The position numbers and the translations under genes are program-made. Below, in pieces: positions 9,523-19,173 of a stretch of 64,000 bases of DNA (within the stretch, counting starts at the first letter, position 1; the number at the start of each line of letters is the position of its first letter). Below the pieces are notes generated by a model. The model was not told the DNA's origin and ran no database searches. It saw only the letters and a list, made by a program, of their open reading frames with translations. The stretch comes from Lolium rigidum (taxonomy: Eukaryota; Streptophyta; Magnoliopsida; Poales; Poaceae): positions 35,660,620 through 35,724,619 of the forward strand of contig NC_061511.1 of NCBI RefSeq assembly GCF_022539505.1, given 5' to 3'.

Positions 9523-12500
9523 TGGATCACATCAGATTGGGGGGTTCCCCTACTGGGAACCGAGCGAGCCCTACTACGCGTCGAGGGTCCGGACGGTGGT
9601 CTAGGAGGTCTCCCTCGCGATCCCCCAACCTGGGGGGCTGCGTCAGAGCTATCCACAGGGATATTCCCATAGGAATGCTCTGGACCAGACCCAGGTGCCA
9701 GCTGCACAGGGTCGGTCAGGGACGCGGTGGTTGAGCGCGAGAAGCGGCGAGCACGCCATCGTAGACCTCCTTGGCCTAAATCGCCGCCAGTTGTTCAGCC
9801 CGTGGGCCGCGTTCACCCCTAAAAATCACACTGCAATCCGACGCCACCTGACCCAGGTGGTCAAGCGACGCCGTAGAAAGAACAGAGAACCGATATCCCG
9901 AGGGGGGAGGGGGGCAGTGGGAGAGGGGCGAGGAGTGGGGTGGGTACCTGAGTCGAGGTTGCGGGCCGCAGCCCGCCTCTCAGCCTGCTCAGCTACAGTC
10001 GGCTCCATCGCCTCTGCCCCGGTACGGGAACGAGCGAGCCTAGCGCTGTGGCGGGACGGCTGGGTGGACTGGCGCTGGCGCCTCGGGGCCCTCGCCTTGG
10101 CACCAGCCACGGGAGTGTCGGGGAAGACCGAGGCTGGCTCCAGGACGGTAGGACCCGGGGTCGCAGGGCCCAGGGGTGAGGTGGGAGTAGAGCCCGGGGA
10201 GCGCGTGTAGCAGACCAGACCTGGCGACCTCGGTGACTACGGGGGGCACACATCCAACCCCACGCTCGCAGACGACGTCTCCTGTGGGAAGTTGGACCCA
10301 TACTCCATGATGGGCAGGCCGCCGGACGCCACGGTGACGACAGGGGGAGCGCGGGGGAAAGACGTCCCCGATTTGGCTGGCACGCTCCTGTGAGACAGCG
10401 CCGACCCAGGCAGCGCCGACTGCGCCCCAGGCCTGGCGTCCAGAGCTGCTGAAGCCCCGGCCCCGGCGCCAGCGTTAGGAGGCTGACGCAGAGAGGATTC
10501 CACGCCGTCGCCTCCCAAGTCATCCTCAGAGTCTCCGTCGGAAGAATCATCATCATCCTCGGCGTCGTCGTCATGGTGGGACTGAGAGGGGTCGAGGGCA
10601 GGAGACCGAGACCCCGCCTGGGCCTCGTCCCCCTCCACCTCAACCGTCAAGGCCCGACCACCCTTCCCAAAGAAGACGTGGGGAAGAGTGCATGCGAGCT
10701 TCGCGGGGTCCGGGCATAGGATCAGCATGCGCACCGGCCCAGCTCCTGGGAGAGAGAGAGGGTCCACGGTGACAAGCTTGCCTATGGTCTGAGAAATGAG
10801 CTCAATGATATGCTAACTCCTAGCCTCCTCAGGAATGTCGTGAACCCGGACCCAAACCTCCGACAAAGTAGCCACAGTAACAGGATCCACACAAGACGGC
10901 CTGACAGAGACGCCGATGTTGTTGGCCGGAAGGATAGTCGTGTTGCTCCAGGAAAGGGCGCGAAGGAGCTCAGCCGAGGGAAACGCCATTGCAAACTCAG
11001 TAGGCGAAATCTCTCTCACGTTCCACACCCAAGTCGACTCCACTAAGCAAGCTCGGCTCGGATCGTGTCGACTATCACCTCAATCTGTAGCGGGGGGTCC
11101 TGCTCCGGAAGCACGCTGATCACTGCAAGGTGCTGGGGGGTGCTTAGCTCCGTCCGCCCAAGGTCGATGTAGTAGAATCCCCCATCGATCCCGTGTCCGA
11201 GGTACTCGATAATCTCCCGACGCCTGCGGCTGTTGAAGCGCTCTGTGCAGGCCGCAGCATGGTGGGCCGAGTCACCACAGAAGAGGCATTGCTCCGGCCT
11301 CGTGCACGCGGACCGAAAATGCCCCATCTCCCCACAGTTGAAGCAAATGTTGGAGGTGGGGGATTTCTCCGGCGGCGCCGACACCACCAGCTGGGTATCG
11401 GCACGGCCATCGAGCGACGGTCCCTGCGGAGGTACCATAGGCGGGTGCCCAAGCTGGCTCCCACCCGCGGCGCCTCCCGCAGCGGCCCTCCTCTTCTTCG
11501 GTTTCTTCTTCTTCGCAGCGGGTGGACCTGTAGGTTGTTCCACCAGCGCGTCCCAGCGCTGCTCGCGACGAGGCGACGTCCGGCCGCGGTCCTCCCGCCA
11601 GGAGGCATCCCGGCCATGGTATCTGGCCGCTTGCGGAGCGCGCAGCACCAGCTCATCCCGCAGGGCGGCCTCCCTGCGCGATGCGGCAGGAGACAGGGCA
11701 CGCCGGCCCAGCGAGCCGCCACGGGAAGCAGGAGGTGCGGCGGCCCCCTGGTGGCGCGAGGAGAGCTCCCGCTCCCGGCCGCCCTCAGCCCGCCCAATAG
11801 CGCGCCCGTCCCGCCCTTGTCTGCGAGGCGACGGTGCCGGCGACCTCCTGCGGGGAGAGGATCGACGCGGGGGGGTAGCGGCGCGGCGGAGAGCGCCTCG
11901 CCGGGGGCCGGTATGGCTCGGGGGGCGGTGGACGAGGCGAGGCAGGGCGAACGCGGCGGTGATGCGGAGGCGGGGACCTGCTCGACGACGGGCTCCGCGC
12001 CTGCTTGAGCACCATGTCGCGGAAGCTGGTGGTGAGCGGCGGCGGGTGGACGCAGATCTCGCGGGCGGAGGCGGCGGACCTGGTCGGGGCGAGCGGGATG
12101 GGCAAACCCTAAGTGGTTTGACCCCTTCCGAAGCCAGAACCACTTGGGCACTGGAGCGGGCCACGTGGGCCCGACGCATCGCACGTCCTGGCGCCTCCAG
12201 GCCAGCACAGGCCCAGGCCCATGCGGCCCAGACGGCCCAGGGGCGTGCGGCGACAGAGCCTCGCGCGAGTCCAGCTCCTCCCCCGACAGGCTTGGTGGCG
12301 GCGGTACCGGAGCCAGCTGCTCCGCCCCGCGCCCGACCGCCTCGCCCGCGTGCTCCGGTGGCCCCTCCGTCCCCGTGGCGGCCACCTCCACCGAGATCCC
12401 TGCCAGCCGAACCCTAGGCGGTGACGGCGCAGCAGCGCGCGACTTACCAGCCGGTGCCCGCGACGGCGGCGGACGGCGCAGCACCTCCTGGCGGTGCTGA

Positions 12501-12754
12501 GGGGGGGAACGGCGCGGCCGACCACGTCGCGCGAAGACGAGGTAGTCGCCGAAGGTCGCCGTCCCCGGCGGCGAGCACTGCGCGGCAGCCTCCGCACGCG
12601 CCGCCACCTCCTCGTCCGCCACGTCCGCCCATCGCCGTCCCCGGATGGACTCCGGAAGCTCCACCGCCTGCGGAGCCACCCCAGTCCACGCCGGCGACAT
12701 CGCGTGACGGCAGCCGGCGTCAGCACCTCGCGCCGACAGGAGCCTCAAAGACAT
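9519..12754 (-). pseudogene. LINE ORF1, gag-like nucleic-acid binding protein with two CCHC knuckles
   Basis: ORF1 of plant L1 elements encodes an RNA-binding protein that coats LINE RNA. The start is one of two methionines, at 12,754 or 18 codons downstream. The N-terminal half is rich in Pro, Arg and Ala and GC-rich. Two zinc knuckles follow near 11,345 to 11,260: CFNCGEMGHFRSAC and CLFCGDSAHHAAAC. Next is a conserved stretch (SEVWVRVHDIPEE, about 10,830), an acidic linker near 10,550, and a C-terminal block with YRFSVLSTASLDHLGQ near 9,890. At least three frameshifts (about 12,100, 11,045 and 10,780) and one in-frame stop near 9,780 break it. The stop TGA at 9521-9519 overlaps the ORF2 ATG as ATGA. 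Confidence 0.85.
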
Positions 12755-12800
12755 CGCCTTGCGCCCATGAACCCACCGTCACCGCAAACTCTGACTAACC

Positions 12801-13294
12801 TCTTCTACAATCGAACGGGTGGTCCGTGCTGTTAAATTAATACTAGTGGTTGGGGCGCCCCATGGGGCGCCTCCTCACCGTACATTAGGTGTCCAATCCC
12901 GTCCTAATAGCAGCCATATTTTTATCTTGCGTGTTAGCTTATGTTTCACCCCACTCCGTCTACTCCAACCACTGCCCAAATGCCTCGTCAATACAAGAAA
13001 ACTACATATAACTATTACGCCTCGAAAACTGGATCTTCATATGATATAGTATAGTACCGCAACGGTTGCACATTTATTTAGATTGAAAGTTAAAACATTT
13101 CTCAGTCATACATGCAACATACCTCTTGAGGTATGGATTTATCTGAATCTACCGAAAGTAGTAATTGTTACCAGAAACAGTCCACCATGCCCTACAATTG
13201 CAGCACAATCTCATCATACTAATCGCTGCCCAATCTCTTTTTCTGTCAGTTACTTTTTTGCGGTCGATACTTCTGAGCGTCGTCGTAGTTCTCT
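12801..13294. other. Intergenic stretch with an 18-bp perfect palindrome
   Basis: No gene is seen. The one notable site is the perfect palindrome GGCGCCCCATGGGGCGCC at 12,854-12,871, just outside the LINE 5' end. The rest is AT-rich and unremarkable. Confidence 0.6.
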
Positions 13295-15843
13295 TTATTC
13301 ACTCATCTCCCACTGGCACACCCCTATCTGGTCTTCGATGTGGAAGCTCTTGGTCAGGCGCTTCATAAAGTCACGGGAGGTACCTGTCTTGGATCACCTT
13401 GGCATGCCAATCTGCATGACCGTCTTTCCAGGAAACTCTGCATGTCATCATGTCATCATCAATTAGTTCTTACAAAAAGGGGAAACTAAAAGGCCTCGGT
13501 AAGTGGTGTGATTTCTAATTGCGACCAAAATAGGAAAAACTAAGTAGGCAAGAAGCATGATATCATAATTTTATCAATCAAAGAGTTCATCCTTGATGAT
13601 CTATATAAATAAATAACATGGTGATAACTATGTGCAAAACCTTTGTTTAATCAAAAATTACAATGCAAAAGAGAGCTGAACCCAACTCAATGTGAATGTT
13701 AAAACAGAATGAGCAATAGAGGAAAACAAGTTTACACAGTTCACATAAAATTCTTCAGTAATAGAACAATGTGGTTTTTTCGGCCCGAGAAGGTAAATCA
13801 AACCAAGTATGTGCATCACCAAAGACGAGGTAGCTTACGGACAAAAAATAATAGTGCAATGCTAAATTATGCATTAACCATGGCGAACATAGATCCTTAT
13901 TCCATCCTATTTACCTACAATAATTAGATTTATAAAGGATCAATCATCGTCTCAATTACGATGCCCATTGGAAGATGGGGAGATGGCAGATACCTAAAAT
14001 CTATCTCCAACCTCAAAAGAGAAGGCAGAAAGGCATCGTAGAAAATGAATACAGTGCAAAACTAACTTAAGATACTCAATACATGGGAATTTTATGATGA
14101 AACGGGTACGACCTCACATTCCACTTCTTTTTAGAAATTTCATTATACTCTGATCTGACCTCTACCATCCAATTGTCCTGGTGTTCATAACATATATCTT
14201 GCAGAGGCAACGATCTTGCAGCGTCTTATTGATCTCTGCATACTCAGGGATGCAACTACCCTAAAAATTATTCACAGTGGAGATAAAATGCTATATTGCA
14301 CCCTAAGATGAAAAAGCTGTCATTAGTAGATTCTCTCTGAAATAGATTCTTATTATGTAATCCTTTAACAATACTACTATTACATCTCCTAGAAAGAATT
14401 ATAGAAATTGGAAGGATTATCATTGTATGAATGAATGTACCTGTACTATATATGTCATTTTATTAATGGAAGAATGAAAATGGTTAGAGCAACAGAGCAT
14501 GCACGTTCTCACATGAACAATACTTACCCGGGCTTCTTCAAAAAAAAAAAAACAAGTAAGGAAGACGTACACACACGATTGGAACCATGCCAAGTATCTG
14601 ATGGACAACACAAGACAATCTTGGCATTGTTAGAAATATAGAAGCAGAGGCACAAAATGGAACAGAGTTAAAGTAGTGCAGGAATTAGAGTTTTTCCAGA
14701 CCATGATTACCCAGAATCGATGTATGAACAGAAAGCAAAAAATTAAGAAAACCCGGTCAATAAGCAATTAGATGAACTAAAACAATTTGGAGCGCCGCAC
14801 GCCTCCTAGGATGGTCTTAGCCATATCTCAGTTTGGTTCTTTGTGGCCTATGAATCAAGCTGTTATTGAGTAAAAACATTGTATATATTCCTTCAAAAGT
14901 TCAAATGCAGAAAAAGGAAAACAGTACCGCTATAAAGTCATAGTACCCTGACCTTTTATTGTTATGCTATAAAGCTATAAAAGAAAACGTGAATCACGAT
15001 CGACATTATTGTTCAAGAAGAAATGAAGAAGCAAAATATGACAAATAGGTTGTATGTTGCAAGAAAATAGTATGTAAGAAGACCTTGTCTGGCTTGATAC
15101 CATTTCAGGAGGATCGGACAGGTTGGCAATGAACATGGAAGCTTCAATCATTATAAGCCATTACTATTGCTTTCCTGAAATTTAGATCACCTGAAACAGA
15201 ACAAAAGGTTAGATTCCCACCAAAATAAATATTGCAGGGTGGCAGGGGTTAACAAATTTATTTTATCGTAGTAAACAAATAAAGCAGACAGTCCTAGAAC
15301 AATATGCAAATAGAGCAAATATTTGAACATTTTTTTTACAGTGAAACCGTAGGGAAGCCCCTAGGGTGTGATTTTAATTTGAACAAATTTTCATCAAACT
15401 AACATGTAGATCTTTTATTTTAATTACATCAATATCCACATGAATTCCCACGAATTGAACATGCTCATGCAAACTTTGCTACACGTACAGTTTCTGTCGT
15501 GCGTATGTCAACAAGTTTCAGATAGGTCTAGATATAGCATGGCCATTAAGAAATAATGAGGTTGAATTTGTGTAGATAGATGTTATCTTGAACAAATTCA
15601 TTCAAGAATAGACAGTGTATGAGACATATGACACTCCCAACAAAGATGCTATCAAGTGATAATTTCTTAAGCTTCTCAACTGATGTTTGCTTCCATCGCC
15701 AGTGCATGAATGCCTATGGCAACATGTGGAATATGATACACTGAATATTTGAATGTGACATGAAATCCAAGGTCTATCCTGATTGGTTGAATTGTTTTTC
15801 CATCAGAAATAAAAACAAATGGACCCATCAGCTTATGTAGTTT
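13295..15843 (-). pseudogene. Exon-like remnants of an unrecognised gene, minus strand
   Basis: Several pieces on the minus strand read like plant exons but carry frame breaks. 15,843-15,676 is open for 55 codons (PFVFISDGKTIQPIRIDLGF) and is then continued after a frameshift by 15,680-15,546 (VEKLKKLSLDSIFVGSV). 15,190-15,084 is flanked by TTTCAG and GT; it reads FRKAIVMAYND, then after a shift SMFIANLSDPPEMVSS. 14,260 to about 14,070 follows TTTTTAG and reads CIPEYAEINKTLQDRCLCKI, then after a shift VEVRSEYNEISKKKW. 13,437-13,295 follows TGCAG and reads PGKTVMQIGMPR, a TGA, SKTGTSRDFMKRLTKSFHIE, and ends at TAA. They may be 3' exons of the gene upstream at 15,875-16,934. I do not recognise the protein family. 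Confidence 0.5.
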
Positions 15844-15874
15844 GAAGTTCTACGCGGTCATGAGAATTGGATTC

Positions 15875-16934
15875 TTACAGCTTAGATATTGCTTTTCTAC
15901 AGATTTCTGCATTCAAATATAGTTTATTATCTGTTGTCTTTTCTTCACATTTTACACTTAACTGATGCTCCGCACCCAACCCACAAAGTGGCGATGCAAC
16001 ACATTTTAGTATTTTAAAGTTGTTGGACAATTGTTTGTTGATCCAGTTAACCAAGCCCAAATATTCATCAACATAAGCGACAATTAATTGGCGTGATTGC
16101 TCAGTTTGTCTAGTTGTACCGCTGGGAGCAAAAACGCTCTGACAAATTCACAGATCCATCACTAATTCTAATTAACAACAACTAAATGTCGCTTAAGCCA
16201 TGGTGAAAAGAAAACTGAAGAAGAGGAAGAGAAAGAGAGCTCACCATAATGACCACCCAATCGGAACCATGGGCACGGCGGGCACGGATTGCATTTGCTT
16301 GCCAGGGAGCTGCGCTCATCGATGACCATGTGCACACAGTCAGAAAACATCAAATATATATTCAACTGTATGAAGAATAACAACAAATATGTAGAGTGCA
16401 CTAACATAAAATATGTATTCCCAAGATTTTTTGCATCCATTATTTGTGTGAATCTGCCATTCAGTCTAAAGATTACTTTCTTGTACACGTTGTATCCAGT
16501 ACGTAGCAGTTAAAACACAATTTATCATGATCACTGGAGCAATCACAACGGAAAATGCAATTGAAGTTCATTGGTTTCTTGCCTGCATAAACTGAACGCT
16601 GTGCACCTCCATCAAGTAAAACGAGCTCCTAAAATGATGCAGAAATCAGATTGTGTATAGGATTGAGGAGAGGCAAAAACAAAGGAAAACAGATCGAATA
16701 TTGAAACTGAAAATAGGGAGATAAGATGTTGTTCTAGGAGAAGATATGAGTTGGGGAATCACCTGGCTGCTGCGGTGCCGTGAAGAATTCTTTATCGCTG
16801 CCGGTCCCGCTGCCTTCCTGGTTGGTAGTCGTTCTCTCCCACTGGTCCTGGAAACGAGAGAAACGGGAGATTCGAAGGAATAAGTAAAAGAGAAAGAAAA
16901 TCGGAGTTGCAGCCAGAGCTTATCTTACCGCCAT
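15875..16934 (-). CDS. Unrecognised spliced gene, four-exon model, 139 codons plus stop
   Basis: A consistent GT-AG model on the minus strand is ATG exon 16,934-16,929, then 16,847-16,763, 16,309-16,245 and 16,138-15,875, ending in TAA. Donors are GTAAGA, GTGATT and GTGAGC; acceptors end in CAG. The four pieces sum to 420 bases and stay in one frame. The product is small and soluble-looking: a Ser/Thr/Gln-rich N-terminus (WERTTTNQEGSGTGS), then HGSDWVVIMSVFAPSGTTRQ, then YVDEYLGLVNWINKQL. I see no motif that assigns a function. A possible alternative exon at about 16,628-16,582 (ELVLLDGGAQRSVY) does not fit this frame. Because similar exon remnants with frame breaks follow downstream, this may be the intact-looking 5' part of a decaying gene. 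No TE domain is seen in it. Confidence 0.45.
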
Positions 16935-17291
16935 GGACGCGTGCGTAACCCGCGTCTTGCGACCAATCGAGCACGAACGAGGGGGTGGTGTGAGCTCAAC
17001 GAGGAAGAAGGATGAAGGAGGAGAGCCGGGACCTTGCATGGAGGCAGGTCGGGGCGGCGTCGCAATGCAAGGAGGAGGGCTATGCGCCTATGCGGGCGCG
17101 TGGGGAAGAGAGGACGAGAAAGAGAATGAGGGTGGCGGCGGCTCGCGGCTAGGGTTTTTACCCCATTGGGGGAAACCGCGAGTGGAGAGACGGCGAAGAT
17201 TAACGCGGGCCTCGCTCCTGGATCGGACGGCTAGCGATGAGAACAGAGCCCTACCGCTGCGTGCTATCGTGGAGCGTCCTGAGATGGGGCA
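16935..17291 (-). promoter_or_regulatory. Leader/promoter-proximal region of the spliced gene
   Basis: Read on the minus strand, this GC-rich stretch contains AAAACCCTAGCCGCGAGC near 17,155-17,140, a typical grass 5' leader motif, followed by pyrimidine-rich leader sequence down to the ATG at 16,934. An upstream ATG at about 17,040 opens a short reading frame. No TATA box is obvious. The SINE has inserted at its upstream edge. Confidence 0.4.
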
Positions 17292-17306
17292 AGCATACAC
17301 GCACTT

Positions 17307-17766
17307 TTTTTGAGATTTCCTGGTCTTAGTACATCTTGTAGTATCTGAACTCACGCACTACACACTCCTCACACACACACAACACCACACACACGCCACC
17401 CGTGCGCAAGCTAGACCTAACCAGATCTATACTAAGACTTGAGCCTCCGCGAGCCTAGATCTTCTGGGAAATCCCTGCGGTGGTGGGCACACCACAATAC
17501 CACTCTCGAACCGCGGTGGAAATTAGCTCCGTAGCTTGAACTGGGGCAGACTGATTTAATGGGCTCAGTCTACTGTCTATATAGGACAGCCCCTATAGCC
17601 CTCCACAAATTGGCTACTGTTCAGTGAACAGTACCACGGACACTGTTCCTGTGAACAGTGCCGCGTGTAGGTGAGGTCCCCCGATAAACGCTCCCAGCGG
17701 GAGTCGAAACCGAGCGGGACGGGCGGCCACTGCCGCACCGAGCCAACGCGCCACAGGCGCGTCCTC
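17307..17766 (-). mobile_element. tRNA-derived SINE, full length, with 15-bp target duplication
   Basis: The insert is flanked by a perfect 15-bp direct repeat AGCATACACGCACTT (17,292-17,306 and 17,767-17,781). Read on the minus strand it starts GAGGACGCGCC. It carries an A-box-like TGGCGCGTTGGCTCGG (17,753-17,738) 14 bases in, a B-box-like GGTTTCGACTCCC (17,711-17,699) about 26 bases further, and ends in a short poly-A next to the duplication. This is the layout of an RNA polymerase III transcribed SINE, mobilised in trans by LINE enzymes. At 460 bp it is long for a SINE. It sits just upstream of the spliced gene in the same orientation. I cannot assign a named family. Confidence 0.82.
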
Positions 17767-17781
17767 AGCATACACGCACTT

Positions 17782-18169
17782 GCTTGTTCTCAATGCATCT
17801 GTGCAAGATCATATGAGAATTTTTCATGAGATGAGCCAATACCGTAAACAAGCACCTGATGCATTTTGTTTTGTGGCGCATGTCTCCCTGTTACGTCCTT
17901 GCTAAAGATGTGCGGACAGTGTTCATAGTTTCGAAGCCCAAGATGGCTAAGGTGGGGCCCTGGAAGTCTATCTGATTTTGGGCTAGTGATCGATGAATTT
18001 GAAGCTACTAGCCTTTTTTTTTGTTGTTTCTGAGATCCATTTTTTTCTTTGTAACTTTCCTCTGCTAGCGATATCGAGTACGATCTCATTCATCCGCATT
18101 CATCCAGCCCAGCGCAAGTCCTGTTTCCCCAACCCCCGTCCCAAACAAAAGACAGCAACTTAACCGGCC
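17782..18169. other. Intergenic, no gene seen
   Basis: About 390 bases of mixed composition. Before the SINE inserted, it was continuous with the leader region on the other side of the SINE duplication. I see nothing else of note. Confidence 0.5.
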
Positions 18170-18584
18170 TTGCCGGCGGCGGCGGTAATGGAATCGGTGC
18201 ACGTGCCAGGGACCGGTGCAAGACACTTGGTCCGCAAGAGGGACGATCATCCACCTGGAGAAGAAGGGGACATCGCCAAGATGCCGCGCGCAGACAAGGG
18301 CGGCAGCAGCTTCATCGGGACACCGGGCGGGCAGATTATCTCCCTCAACGACTACCGCATGTTCTGGAAGGAAAAGCATGGCCGCGGCGGCGAGATCGCC
18401 TTGTACTCAGACTCAGATGCACCAACTAATTAGGTCATCCTCGTCGTCTCAGTTTGATGTATTTTCGCAGCGAACCTTCCGAACATGCCGTTCACCGACG
18501 GGCCAATCATCCCGAAGCACGCCGGGACGATGCCGTCCATACAGGCCGTGCAGTGCAGGTCTACACCGTTAAGGTGGCCCAGAT
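18170..18584 (+). pseudogene. Short plus-strand gene-like fragment, unrecognised
   Basis: A GC-rich ORF at 18,170-18,433 contains SSFIGTPGGQIISLNDYRMF and ends EIALYSDSDAPTN. It is followed by an acceptor-like TTTTCGCAG near 18,471 and a second open stretch (NLPNMPFTDGPIIPKHAGTM) to about 18,584. Together they look like two exons of a gene fragment, but there is no clear start context, domain or 3' end. Codon composition differs from the AT-rich surroundings. It may be a captured or decayed host gene piece; function unknown. Confidence 0.3.
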
Positions 18585-18675
18585 CTCGGGAGCCCCGTCC
18601 CGTCTCCTCGCGTCGCCTCCTCCTGGCGACCGAGGGGGCGGAACCCTAGCCGCCGCCGCACCCCCTCCCCACCTA

Positions 18676-18762
18676 CATTGCCTGGATACGGCGATACGGA
18701 TATGGATACCACGATACGGCGATACGGCGATTTTTCAAAAACACGGATACGGGGATACGTTT
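18676..18762. repeat. Degenerate GATACGG short-period repeat
   Basis: About eight copies of GATACGG or close variants (GGATACGGCGATACGG, CACGGATACGGGGATACG) occur in under 90 bases, followed by an AT-rich tract with (AT)n near 18,787-18,802. Confidence 0.7.
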
Positions 18763-18802
18763 GTATATATGTAATAAATATTAATAATATATATATATAA
18801 AT

Positions 18803-19173
18803 TACTGATTTTTGTACGAGAATAAGAATTACTATATGGGAGTATAGAATTCTAGATGTATATCCGGACATTCCAATTCAATTGAGGTGTTCTATACTTC
18901 TTTGTTCTATCCCATTCAATCGAGTGAACTAGATTCCAGATTTATCTACAAAAATAAGATTCTAGCATTCTTGTCTCGTCTGATACATGCTGGTGGTTCA
19001 TCTGCACAGTGCAGCGGCGGACTGCTTTGGCGGAATTGAGCAAGCCAGCAAAATTAATTCGGACAGAATGTCAGGACAAACAAGAAACAGAGAAGAGAAG
19101 ATCAGAGGAGGTGAAGCGGACCTGCACAGTGCAGCGTCGGGCGGTGGAGGGTCTGCTCAGTGGCTGGACTATT
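18803..19173. other. Intergenic with a duplicated CTGCACAGTGCAG palindrome
   Basis: No gene is supported. The 13-bp imperfect palindrome CTGCACAGTGCAG, followed by CGGCGG or CGTCGG, occurs twice about 120 bases apart (near 19,002 and 19,122). It ends at the left boundary of element A. Confidence 0.5.

Larger units (their letters stand above)
1..12800 (-). mobile_element. L1-type LINE (non-LTR retrotransposon), decayed, split by an LTR element
   Basis: On the minus strand this is a plant L1-type layout: ORF1 with CCHC zinc knuckles, then ORF2 with an endonuclease and a reverse transcriptase. The 3' end lies beyond the left edge of the window. The 5' end is near 12,800, just above the first ORF1 methionine; I cannot place it to the base because the second target duplication is outside the window. 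The element carries several frameshifts and stops, so it is inactive. It is interrupted at 1379-7777 by LTR element B1, and the reverse transcriptase frame resumes on the other side of the 5-bp duplication GTGTC (1374-1378 and 7778-7782). Confidence 0.93.

Noticed and set aside
11193..12417. Long plus-strand ORFs (up to 394 codons) opposite LINE ORF1
   Set aside because: They are GC-rich antisense shadows of the Pro/Arg-rich ORF1. The zinc knuckles and continuity are on the minus strand.
17307..17766. A tRNA gene at the A/B boxes
   Set aside because: The boxes are present but no cloverleaf closes; the 460-bp unit with poly-A and target duplication is a SINE.
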